DNA from: Deltaproteobacteria bacterium
Lineage (GTDB): Bacteria; Myxococcota_A; Polyangia; GCA-2747355; JADLHG01
Length of the DNA: 64,000 nucleotides
Assembly (NCBI GenBank): GCA_020848905.1
Contig: JADLHG010000004.1
Coordinates: forward strand, 496,001 to 560,000
Reading direction: 5' to 3'
Below the pieces are notes generated by a model that was not told the DNA's origin, did not search any database, and saw nothing but the letters and a program-made list of their open reading frames with translations. A program made the position numbers and the translations under genes. Positions 16,520 to 25,278 of the stretch are shown piece after piece (position 1 is the stretch's first letter; the number at the start of each line of letters is the position of its first letter).

Positions 16520-18217
16520 ATGATGACGACGTCCCGCGGACCAGCGAGGGGGAGCGGCCTCGTCGGACAGGTGCTCCAGCAGACCTACCGGGTGGAGCGC
16601 CTGGTCGGCGAGGGAGGGATGGGCACCGTCTACGAGGCCTCCCACCTGCGCGTGCGGCGCCGTTTCGCGGTGAAGGTGCTCGCGCCGGCGATCTCGTCCA
16701 ACCCCGAGGCGGTGGCTCGGTTTCGACGCGAGGCGGAGATCACGAGCGAGCTCGGCCACCCGAACATCGTGGAGGTGCTGGACTTCAACCACACCGAGGA
16801 CGGGACGCCGTACCTCGTGATGGAGTATCTCGATGGCGAGGACCTGGCCTCGTACCTGCTTCGGCGAGGGGCGCTGGCGCTCGACGAGGCGGTGGCGATC
16901 TTCTCCCAGGCTGCGTCGGCGCTCGAGGCCGCGCACCGACGGGGCGTCGTGCACCGCGACCTCAAGCCGCCGAATCTCTTTCTCTGTCAGAGCGCCGACG
17001 GGGGGCCTTCCCGGCTGAAGATTCTGGACTTCGGCATCTCCAAGGTCCTCGGGTCGGCCTCGGTGCTGACGGGAAGCGAGGTGGTCCTTGGGACGCCGAG
17101 CTACATGGCCCCCGAGCAGGCGGAGGGGCGGAGCGCCGAGGTGGACCACCGCACCGACGTCTTCGCCATGGGGGCGATCCTGTACGAGATGCTGACCGGG
17201 CGTCCCCCTTTCGTCGGCGAGAGCACGCTGGCCGTGCTCTACAACGTCGTTCACGGCCAGGCTCCGCCGCTCTCTACGCAAAGACCGGATCTCGCCGAGG
17301 CGGTGGGTCACGTGATCGACCGGGCGTTGTCGAAGTCGCCCGCCCGGCGCTTCGGCTCCATGCGTGAGATGGCGGATGCGCTCGCTTCCGCCGCGGCGCA
17401 GCCACGGCCCACGGCGGCGCGTGCGGGGCACGCGGCTCAGGTCGCGGGGGAGCGCGGGGGGGCGGACGCGGAGACGGCAGACGCGAGCGTCGCGTCCGAC
17501 GCAGGCCTCGCGACGGCCCGTACGATGGCCGCGGGCGGGGCGCTGGCCACGGCGCCTGTCGCTCCGGACCGGCCGGGGCAGCAGACGACCCTCTCGGCCA
17601 CGGCAGGCGAGCTGAGACGCGTGAGGCGTCGCCCGACGCTCGTGGCCGCAGGTGTGGCCGTCGTCGGGCTGGCGGGGGCCGTGATCGGGGCGGTCCTCTG
17701 GAGCCAGCACCGGTCGGAGCCGAGAGACCTCCGGGGAGGGACTGGTCAGGTGGGAGCTGCGGCACTCGCGTCCGCGACGCCTGGCCGGGATGAGGGCGTG
17801 GCCGAGCCGCGCCAGCTGCGCCCCGACTCGGGGCCTCTCCGCCCCGGAGCCGTGGCCCCGCGGGTGGACGGGGCAGTGCTCCGCCAGAGAGGATCCCGCG
17901 ACGGCGGATCCCCGTCTGCGGCCCGGGGAAGGCCGGTGCGGCGTGACCTCCCCGGCGAGCGGCGGAGCAAGTCCTCCGTGGCGCCTCCGACGAGTGGGCT
18001 AGCCCACCTGCGCGTGGTCACGCTCTCCGGGGGGCTTCCGCTCTGGGCGGAGGTCTTCGTCGGGGGACGGCGGGTCGGCGAGTCCCCGGTGGACGCGCGT
18101 CTTCCCGGCGGATCGTACGAGGTGTCGGTCAAGCGAACCGGTTACCGGGCGCGGCCGCGGCGCGTCACGCTGAGGCCCGGACAGCGCCGGACCCTGGTCT
18201 TCGACCTGATCCGGTAG
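16520..18217 (+). CDS. Ser/Thr protein kinase with membrane helix and PEGA domain
   Basis: A 565-residue kinase. The domain near residues 18-285 has GEGGMGTVYE, the lysine in FAVKVL, catalytic loop HRDLKPPN, DFG and SYMAPEQAEG, all intact. A linker rich in Ala and Gly leads to one membrane helix (about 375-397, TLVAAGVAVVGLAGAVIGAVLW) and an exported tail whose last 75 residues form a PEGA domain (LWAEVFVGGRRVGESPVDARLPGGSYEVSV), often found on surface proteins. Start uncertain: ATG 16520 is chosen, GTG 16499 is possible, and neither has a strong ribosome site. It is divergent from the conjugation cassette with 145 bases between starts, so shared regulation is possible. Confidence 0.8.
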   Translation: MMTTSRGPARGSGLVGQVLQQTYRVERLVGEGGMGTVYEASHLRVRRRFAVKVLAPAISSNPEAVARFRREAEITSELGHPNIVEVLDFNHTEDGTPYLVMEYLDGEDLASYLLRRGALALDEAVAIFSQAASALEAAHRRGVVHRDLKPPNLFLCQSADGGPSRLKILDFGISKVLGSASVLTGSEVVLGTPSYMAPEQAEGRSAEVDHRTDVFAMGAILYEMLTGRPPFVGESTLAVLYNVVHGQAPPLSTQRPDLAEAVGHVIDRALSKSPARRFGSMREMADALASAAAQPRPTAARAGHAAQVAGERGGADAETADASVASDAGLATARTMAAGGALATAPVAPDRPGQQTTLSATAGELRRVRRRPTLVAAGVAVVGLAGAVIGAVLWSQHRSEPRDLRGGTGQVGAAALASATPGRDEGVAEPRQLRPDSGPLRPGAVAPRVDGAVLRQRGSRDGGSPSAARGRPVRRDLPGERRSKSSVAPPTSGLAHLRVVTLSGGLPLWAEVFVGGRRVGESPVDARLPGGSYEVSVKRTGYRARPRRVTLRPGQRRTLVFDLIR

Positions 18218-18297
18218 GATTTCCAGCGCGCCGCCCCCTTGATGGCCGTCATCCTCATCGCTATGATGGCTTCTTTCCCGGTCGAGGACCCGCCCAG

Positions 18298-19029
<732 letters not shown>

Positions 19030-19060
19030 GCGGGGTAGGGCAGGGGGCGCCGGGCCCTCT

Positions 19061-21196
19061 TTAGGGAATGAGATCCAGCCGGGCCGTGGCCCACCGTGCG
19101 CGCTCCGCCCGACTCAGGTTGCCCGCCCGCTGCATCATGGCGAGTAGCTGACCCAGGCGTTCCATCCACGGTTTCCCCGGGCGCTCCTGCGCGAAGCGCC
19201 GCGCCAGAGGAACCGGGCTCGGCGTCATGGCGGCCAGGTGCGCCGCCTGCAGCGGCGTGACGGCGGCGGCCGAACGACCGAAGTAGCGCTGGGAGGCCTG
19301 CTCGACCCCTAGCACTCCGGGACCGAGCTCCACCATGTTCAGGTACAGCTCGAGGATCCGCTGTTTCGAGAGCACCTGTTCCATGCGCCAGGTGAGCACC
19401 ATCTCCTGAAACTTCCGCGCGAACGTGCGGCGATGGTCGAGCAGCAGGTTCTTCACGAGCTGCTGGCTGATGGTGCTCGCCCCCTTAATCCACCTCCCGT
19501 GCCGCAGGTCCACGAGGAGCGCCTTGCGCAGCGCCTCGCCGTCGAAGCCCTCGTGACGGAAGAACCGCCCGTCCTCGGCCACGACGAAGGCTGCACGCAG
19601 ATGCCGCGAGATACGCGCGAGAGGGACGTAGGCGGGGTTATCGGGTCCGATCGTCCAGGTGCTCCCCGTCGGTCGACCGGCGAGGCGCAACGGCATCCGT
19701 ACCGCGTGCCGCAGCTGCGCCGGGTCTGCCCGCGGCGCGTCCCTGGTCACGCGACACGAAGCCGGTGTCACCTCGGCCTCCACGTCGTCGCCGAGGACGC
19801 CCGTCGCCGCCAGTCGGAGCCGCGCGGCTCCGCCCACCTGACCGGTGAGCGCCATCCCCGCCAGACGCGGGGCGAAGCCGCTCGCCACTGCACGGTCGAG
19901 CAGTGCCTGGCAAGGGAGGGGCGCAAGATGCAGCGCGAGGTCGAGCCGACGCGAGGCCTGCGCGGGGTTCAAGGTGCCCCGCGCGCGGAGCTCGAGGGGT
20001 GGCAGGCGCAGGACCAGGTCCTCGAGTCGCGCGACGAGGGGAGCCCCCTTCACCCAGGCGACGCCTTCGATGCGGCCGTCGAGTGGTCCCACCGTACCGT
20101 CGGCGATCCACGGATGTCGCACGCGAGCGCGGTCGAATCGCAGCGAAGGTCGAACCGGCACCCCACGCGCTTCCATGGCCCCGACGTGCACCTGACCCTC
20201 GAGGCGGCCCTCGAGCGCCAGGCCCGTCAGCCGACCGGGGAAGGTGGATCTCAACGCGCCCAGGTCCAGCGCGCGGAAGGTCAGCTGCAGCGAGTGATCA
20301 CCGGAGAGCGACAGGTCGGGGCCCAGCGTCCCGGAGACGCGAACGCGACCGCCGCGAGATCGCGCGGGAGCCAGCGTCCCGTCCAGCCGCACGGCGCCTC
20401 CGGAACGGACGAGCTTCGCGCTCGGTACGGTCCACGGCGTGCCTCCACCTGGAGGTTGCAGCGTCGCGCCGGCGAGGGCGAGGCGCTGCGGTCGGTAGCC
20501 GAGCAGCGCGTCCAGCTCGGCCGCGGCGGCGGGCAGATCGGCGAGCGGGATTCCGTTCTCGAGGAGCCGGGTGTGTCCGAGCACCAGCGTCTGGAGCGCT
20601 CCCCGCGGCTCGCTCCAGATCCGCTCGGCCTGAAGCTCGATGGACCGTCCGCGCCAACGCAACTTGAGCGCCAGCGCGCCGTCCGCGACGTGAAGCTCGA
20701 GAGGCTTTCGTCGCGAGCTCGCCGCGGCAGGAGCGGGATGGGCCCGAGGACGACGCTCCGGCGGCGCCCCCAGGAGGCGCTCGAGGAGTGCCGGCTCTCC
20801 GTCCCACTGGAGGACCGGGCCGACGAGCGTGGCCGCGCGGATGCCGACGCGCGGGGGCCAGCGCGACTCGACGGTGAGTCCGAGCCGCAGTTCGCGCGCA
20901 GTGATCCACGGACCGATCTGTACGCCCTCGAGGAGCACCTGCGGGCCCCACCGCGCGTTCACGCCACGAATGAGTACCGGCACCCCCAGGCCGCGACTCA
21001 GCGTCCGATTGAGGTGCGCGAGCGTGCCGAGGTGGATGCGGTACCCGAGTCCCGCGAGGGCCGCCAGGGCGAGCAGGGCGAGGACGCTCCACGCCAGGCG
21101 GCGGACGGTGAGCGCCGGTTCGGGCAGCGAAGCGCTCTCGTCCGGAGGCGTGAGCCACCGCTCTGCCGGTGCTGCGTGGGGCATCGAGGGCTGCAT
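19061..21196 (-). CDS. AsmA-like/GT51 peptidoglycan transglycosylase fusion
   Basis: A 711-residue inner membrane protein. After a 30-residue tail comes one membrane helix (about 31-52), then about 430 residues of repetitive beta-rich sequence like AsmA/TamB-type proteins (LEGVQIGPW and LALEGRLEGQVHVG elements). The last 210 residues are a family 51 transglycosylase: EDGRFFRHEGFD holds the catalytic glutamate, and KGASTISQQLVKN and QILELYLN-type motifs (RILELYLNMVELG) follow. It would polymerise lipid II into glycan strands, with no penicillin-binding transpeptidase domain. The spacer could span the periplasm or bind an outer membrane partner. The next gene upstream on the same strand is ddl, also for cell wall synthesis. 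ATG 21196 is the first of two close starts. Confidence 0.8.
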   Translation of the reverse strand: MQPSMPHAAPAERWLTPPDESASLPEPALTVRRLAWSVLALLALAALAGLGYRIHLGTLAHLNRTLSRGLGVPVLIRGVNARWGPQVLLEGVQIGPWITARELRLGLTVESRWPPRVGIRAATLVGPVLQWDGEPALLERLLGAPPERRPRAHPAPAAASSRRKPLELHVADGALALKLRWRGRSIELQAERIWSEPRGALQTLVLGHTRLLENGIPLADLPAAAAELDALLGYRPQRLALAGATLQPPGGGTPWTVPSAKLVRSGGAVRLDGTLAPARSRGGRVRVSGTLGPDLSLSGDHSLQLTFRALDLGALRSTFPGRLTGLALEGRLEGQVHVGAMEARGVPVRPSLRFDRARVRHPWIADGTVGPLDGRIEGVAWVKGAPLVARLEDLVLRLPPLELRARGTLNPAQASRRLDLALHLAPLPCQALLDRAVASGFAPRLAGMALTGQVGGAARLRLAATGVLGDDVEAEVTPASCRVTRDAPRADPAQLRHAVRMPLRLAGRPTGSTWTIGPDNPAYVPLARISRHLRAAFVVAEDGRFFRHEGFDGEALRKALLVDLRHGRWIKGASTISQQLVKNLLLDHRRTFARKFQEMVLTWRMEQVLSKQRILELYLNMVELGPGVLGVEQASQRYFGRSAAAVTPLQAAHLAAMTPSPVPLARRFAQERPGKPWMERLGQLLAMMQRAGNLSRAERARWATARLDLIP

Positions 21197-21294
21197 GCGG
21201 CCACCCGATCATAGGTGGCGCGAGCGAGGGGACCAACTTTTTGGCAGGCGCGAGGGCGAGGAAGCGCCGTGCAACGGCCTACGAGGGTGCGAGG

Positions 21295-22302
21295 TTAGAT
21301 CCCCCCGGCCAGCATGGAGCGCCGCTCGGGCCCAGGGAAGACCACGCGGACCGACCGCCGCTCCTGGCGGGGCCCGGAGGCGATGGCATTGAGGCGGGCG
21401 CCCTTCAGGATCTCCTCCACGAGCTCCTCGAAGCCGAGGCCGGCGTGACGGGCGATGCGAGGGAGCAGGCTCTGCGGCGTGAGGCCGGGAATCGTGTTGA
21501 CCTCGAGGATGTACTCGTTGCCGAGGTCGCTCACGATCATGTCCACGCGCGTGACTCCCGTGCAGCCGAGCGCCTGGTGCGCGCGCAGGGCCTGGGTGAG
21601 GACGCCGCGGTAGCGCTCGGGCGACAGACGCGCGGGCACGTGGTAGTGCGCGTTGCCCGGGACGTACTTCGCCTCGTAGTCGAAGATGTCGTGGTGGCTG
21701 ACGACGCCGATGGCCCCGAGGGCGCGCCCGTTCAGGATCGCGACGCACACCTCCTTGCCCGGTATCATCCGCTCGATTAGCACCGCGTCGTCGTGCTGCA
21801 GCGCCAGCTCACACGCGGTGGCCAGTTCCGAGAGGTCTTCCGCCACGGAGACCCCGATGCTCGAGCCCTCGCCCGCGGGCTTGACGACCACGGGGAAGCC
21901 GAACGCTCCGTGGTTCTCGGCGAGGGTGGGCAGCTCGCTCTGGGTGACCACGTAGTAGGGCGGCGTCGGCAGGTTGTGGAGCCGGAAGAGCTCCTTGGCC
22001 TTGATCTTGTTCATCGCGAGGGCGCTGGCGAGCACGCCGCTCCCCGTGTACGCGATGCCCAGCATCTCAAGCAACCCCTGGACGCAGCCGTCTTCGCCGA
22101 ACCGGCCGTGGAGCGCGTTGAACACTACGTCGATCTTTTCGGCGCGCAGGGCCTGATCGAGGTCCCTCCCCACCTCGATGCCGACCGCGGTGTAGCCGCG
22201 CTTCTCGAGCGCCGCCAGTACGGCGCGTCCGCTCTGCAGCGAGATGTCGCGCTCTCCCGAGAGGCCACCCATGAGTACGCCGATCTTCTTGGTTTTGAGC
22301 AT
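21295..22302 (-). CDS. ddl: D-alanine-D-alanine ligase
   Basis: Makes the D-Ala-D-Ala dipeptide for peptidoglycan, using ATP. The 335-residue protein is an ATP-grasp enzyme: GGLSGERDISL near the start, NALHGRFGEDG, the YTGSGVLASALAMNK loop, VVKPAGEGSSIGV for ATP, YEAKYVPG and the metal site VNTIPGLTPQSLLP. The C-terminus has about 30 extra basic residues beyond the usual end. ATG 22302 has AGGAG 8 bases before it, whereas the frame runs open to 22401 with no such site. It lies upstream of the transglycosylase gene on the same strand (98 bases apart). Confidence 0.92.
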   Translation of the reverse strand: MLKTKKIGVLMGGLSGERDISLQSGRAVLAALEKRGYTAVGIEVGRDLDQALRAEKIDVVFNALHGRFGEDGCVQGLLEMLGIAYTGSGVLASALAMNKIKAKELFRLHNLPTPPYYVVTQSELPTLAENHGAFGFPVVVKPAGEGSSIGVSVAEDLSELATACELALQHDDAVLIERMIPGKEVCVAILNGRALGAIGVVSHHDIFDYEAKYVPGNAHYHVPARLSPERYRGVLTQALRAHQALGCTGVTRVDMIVSDLGNEYILEVNTIPGLTPQSLLPRIARHAGLGFEELVEEILKGARLNAIASGPRQERRSVRVVFPGPERRSMLAGGI

Positions 22303-22474
22303 CGTCGGTCTCCTGATACCGCCATGAGTTAGCAACCGCCGAGCCAGACTCATCCCTCTGCAATCCCATTGGGATAGGACTGCGTCCGCGGATTCTGACA
22401 CACACGCCGTGGCACTTTTGACGCATACTATATCGATCTTTGGACTTCAACTTTTTGTCCCTTGACGAGGGCTT

Positions 22475-23146
22475 TTGACGCGCTCCGTTCTGCGATGGAC
22501 CTTCCTCGGCCGCGTGCCGTACGGGCGCGCCCTCGCCCTGCAGACGCGGCTGAAGGACGAGGTTCGCTGCGGGAGTGCGGCCGACACGCTGCTCCTCGTG
22601 GAGCACCCGCCGGTCATCACGCTCGGCCGCTCCGCGCAATCCGCTCACGTGCTGATCTCCGAGGCCCGTAGGGCTTCCGTCGGGGTCGAACTCTTCGAGG
22701 TGGGGCGGGGGGGGGACGTGACCTATCACGGCCCGGGTCAACTCGTGGGCTACCCCATTCGACGCATCGGCCGGGCGATCCGTCCGCACGTCGATGGGAT
22801 GATGCAGTCGCTCGTCACGTGGCTCCGCCGCTACGGCATAGAGGCCTGGTTTCGGGACGACGCCCCCGGGGTGTGGACCGCCGGAGGAAAGATCGCGGCG
22901 GTGGGAGTCGACGCGCGCGGTGGAGTGGCAACGCACGGCTTCGCGCTGAACCTCGCTCCCGAGCTGTCGCACTTCCAGATGATCGTGCCCTGCGGATTGA
23001 CCCAGCCCGTGACCTCCGTGGCCGCGCTCGCGGGGAGCGCGCCGGAGCTGGAGCGCGCCGCTCGCGAGATGGCCGCCTTGCTCGGAGAGCAGTATCACTC
23101 GGACCTCGTCGAGCTGACGCCGAGCGCGCTCGGCGACGGGTCGTAG
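22475..23146 (+). CDS. lipB: Octanoyl-[acyl carrier protein]-protein octanoyltransferase
   Basis: Moves octanoyl groups from acyl carrier protein to lipoyl domains, the first step of lipoate synthesis. The 223-residue protein shows the LipB set: EHPPVITLGR, RGGDVTYHGPGQLVGYP, GKIAAVGV (with the catalytic lysine), THGFALN and the PCG motif with the nucleophilic cysteine. The proposed start is TTG 22475, preceded by GAGG at a normal spacing; no ATG or GTG fits without losing conserved sequence. It is divergent from ddl, with 172 bases between starts. No lipA is visible nearby. Confidence 0.9.
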   Translation: MTRSVLRWTFLGRVPYGRALALQTRLKDEVRCGSAADTLLLVEHPPVITLGRSAQSAHVLISEARRASVGVELFEVGRGGDVTYHGPGQLVGYPIRRIGRAIRPHVDGMMQSLVTWLRRYGIEAWFRDDAPGVWTAGGKIAAVGVDARGGVATHGFALNLAPELSHFQMIVPCGLTQPVTSVAALAGSAPELERAAREMAALLGEQYHSDLVELTPSALGDGS

Positions 23147-23159
23147 AGCGGGAGTGGAC

Positions 23160-24077
23160 GTGCGACTGCTCGTCGTCCCTCTGGCCGGGGCCGTCGCGAT
23201 GGTGGGCGGCGGGTGTTCGCGTCGCGCGGGTGTCTCGGCGGACGCGGCTCCGCTCGCCATCGGTCGCCTCGCGGTGCGTGAGCTCTCGGCACCGGAGGAC
23301 CGCGTGCCGGGCCTCGGTGCCCGAGAGGTGGAGACGCTCGTTGAGGCCCGGCTGCGGGCGAGCTCGGTCGTGCGGCGCGTGGAGCCGTCGTCCCCCGGCG
23401 CCTACCACCTCACGTTGCAGGTCGGCATTGGTCGACCGGACGGTGAAGCGGACTCGTCGGACGACGCAGAAGCGGCGCGCTTCGTAGCGCTCGTCTCGGG
23501 ACGGGGGACGGTGCTCGGCAGGCCCGAAGCCCTCGAGCTGCAGGCGAGCGCGGCTCGACCTCTCGCCAGCTCCGGGGACGTGGTGCGGGAGCGGCGCCGC
23601 GTGTTGCGTGGGCTCGTCGAGACGGTCCTCGACGACCTGCTCTACCAGGCGCGGCTCGCCACGGCCCGAGATACCGAGGTGGTGGCGGCGCTCCGGGACC
23701 GGGATCACCTGCGAGCGGGCGCGGCGGCGGAGATCGCGGCCCACCGTCGCATCGCTCCGGCGGTTCCTGCGCTCGTGGCGCTGCTGAAGCACCCCGACGA
23801 GAGGCTGGCCGACCGAGCCATTGGAGCGTTGATCGCCATCGGGGATCGCCGGGCCGTGCCGCACCTCACCCGTCTCGCGAAGTTTTCGGACACTGCGAAG
23901 CTCACCAAGCTCCTCGACGGCATCGCGACCCTCGGCGGCGACGAGGCGCGCGAGTACCTGGAGTTCGTCGCGGTGGGGCACGGCGACGAAGAGATCCGCG
24001 GTCTCGCCACCGAGGCGCTGGACCGGCTCAAGCGCCGGGAGGCGGGCTCCGGACGTGCTCCCTCGCACAGACGGTGA
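23160..24077 (+). CDS. HEAT-repeat lipoprotein
   Basis: A 305-residue predicted lipoprotein: short signal peptide with a GGGC lipobox (Cys19), a beta-rich N-terminal domain of about 150 residues, and HEAT-like helical repeats from about 185 (AAAEIAAHRRIAPAVPALVA, then RLADRAIGALIAIGDRRAVP). Repeats of this kind act as protein-binding scaffolds. GTG 23160 lies 5 bases after GGGAG; GTG 23154 is possible. It begins 13 bases after lipB and is probably co-transcribed with it, though no functional link is evident. Confidence 0.6.
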   Translation: MRLLVVPLAGAVAMVGGGCSRRAGVSADAAPLAIGRLAVRELSAPEDRVPGLGAREVETLVEARLRASSVVRRVEPSSPGAYHLTLQVGIGRPDGEADSSDDAEAARFVALVSGRGTVLGRPEALELQASAARPLASSGDVVRERRRVLRGLVETVLDDLLYQARLATARDTEVVAALRDRDHLRAGAAAEIAAHRRIAPAVPALVALLKHPDERLADRAIGALIAIGDRRAVPHLTRLAKFSDTAKLTKLLDGIATLGGDEAREYLEFVAVGHGDEEIRGLATEALDRLKRREAGSGRAPSHRR

Positions 24078-24380
24078 AGCTCCGCGCCAGGCTGCTCGTA
24101 CCCTCGAGGTGACCCGCGGCAGACCGCGTCGCTTCGTTCGCTCCCGTGCTCCGACTGAGAACGCGTCTTCACACTCGCGCCGTGTGCGCACGGCACGGTG
24201 GGCTGGGCGGCGCGTCCCCCGGAGAAGGGTACTTCGTCATGATCTCGACAAATTGCCTTCCATGATCGGGGAGCGTAGACTTGGCGCACCCGTTGCTCCC
24301 CTATCCCTCGCGCAGCGGCGGACGCCTGTCGGGTGGCGGCCGCCGATGGATCTGGGCTCACGTTGCCACGGAGGCTCATC
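24078..24380. other. 303-base intergenic region with hairpin and candidate promoter
   Basis: No gene is supported here. A perfect hairpin GCCGTG-TGCG-CACGGC occupies 24179-24194, without a T-run, so it is not a clear intrinsic terminator. A candidate promoter is at 24253-24281. CATGATC occurs twice (24237-24243 and 24261-24267), and the second copy lies in the spacer of that promoter, where it could be an operator half-site. Confidence 0.4.
24253..24281 (+). promoter_or_regulatory. Candidate promoter of the outer membrane barrel gene
   Basis: TTGCCT (24253-24258), a 17-base spacer and TAGACT (24276-24281), each matching four of six sigma70 consensus bases, about 100 bases before the 24381 start. 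Confidence 0.4.
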
Positions 24381-25082
24381 ATGAATAGACGTCGACTTAC
24401 CGTCTTCTTACCGGCTCTGCTTCTTGGAGCGTCACTGCTCCTCGCGACACGGGACGCGAGCGCGCAGTACTACGGCTACGGGTACGCGCCGCCGCCCCCC
24501 CCGCCCACGAACCCGTACTTCTCTTTCCGTCATCGCGTGCACGGCTACGTGGGCGGTCACCTGAGCGGCCTCGTCGTGGCCAAACAGCTCAGCGACTACT
24601 CCGACGGGTACATGGGTCACGGCGGTGGCGCTGGTCTGCACGGCGGCATCCGGCTCGGACCCTTCGTGGCCCTCGAACTGAACTGGGGCATGACCTTCCA
24701 CAACGAGACCTTTCACGAGCCCGGCTGGACGGTGACGTATCTCGACAGCCTGTACCTGATGTCCATTACCGCGGACGTGAAGGTGTTCATTCCGACGCGA
24801 GGTCCGGTGGAGCCCTTCTTCCAGGCCGGCGTTGGCTTCGCGTACCTCGGGCCCAATTACTCTTCCTACTATGGCGGTAGCGGCACGGTCTTCGCGTCGG
24901 GCCCCACCTTCGACGCCGGTGGTGGCGTGGAGGTCTGGCTCGGCCCGTGGTTCTCCCTCGGTGGGCGCCTGCTCTACCGCGGGTTCTACTTCGGGAACCC
25001 GAACGTCGCGGGGATCAACAAGCTGTCGAAGAACTTCGTGAACGGCGTGGGCCTCGACCTCTTCGCGACCTTCCACTTCTAG
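24381..25082 (+). CDS. Outer membrane beta-barrel protein
   Basis: A 233-residue exported protein with a signal peptide cut after ASAQ, a glycine/tyrosine/proline segment (YYGYGYAPPPPPPT), then alternating strands with aromatic ends and a C-terminal phenylalanine (FATFHF), which is the usual outer membrane insertion signal. Size fits an eight-stranded barrel. GGAGG precedes the ATG by 8 bases. No enzymatic motif is present. It is probably transcribed alone from the promoter in the upstream gap. Confidence 0.7.
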   Translation: MNRRRLTVFLPALLLGASLLLATRDASAQYYGYGYAPPPPPPTNPYFSFRHRVHGYVGGHLSGLVVAKQLSDYSDGYMGHGGGAGLHGGIRLGPFVALELNWGMTFHNETFHEPGWTVTYLDSLYLMSITADVKVFIPTRGPVEPFFQAGVGFAYLGPNYSSYYGGSGTVFASGPTFDAGGGVEVWLGPWFSLGGRLLYRGFYFGNPNVAGINKLSKNFVNGVGLDLFATFHF

Positions 25083-25278
25083 TTCCAGCCGCTCGGCTTC
25101 GCCTTCGTCCCCCCGCCAGATCTCTTCCCCCTTTGCCGCGCTCGGCCCGGCCTGCGCTGGCCGTTGTCCGGCGCATCCTGTAAACTAGGTATGCACTTTG
25201 CTGGAGGATCCAGGGGGTAGGGCCAGACAGGATGGAAGATATTGATTGCATAGGCCAAGGTTGGCGGACCGCGGGCAG

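Noticed and set aside
19030-19060. Terminator between the phosphoesterase and transglycosylase genes
   Set aside because: AGGGGGCGCCGGGCCCTCTTT has a GC inverted repeat, but loop and stem are imperfect and the T-run short.
24179-24194. Hairpin as terminator of the lipB operon
   Set aside because: Perfect stem but no T-run on either side.
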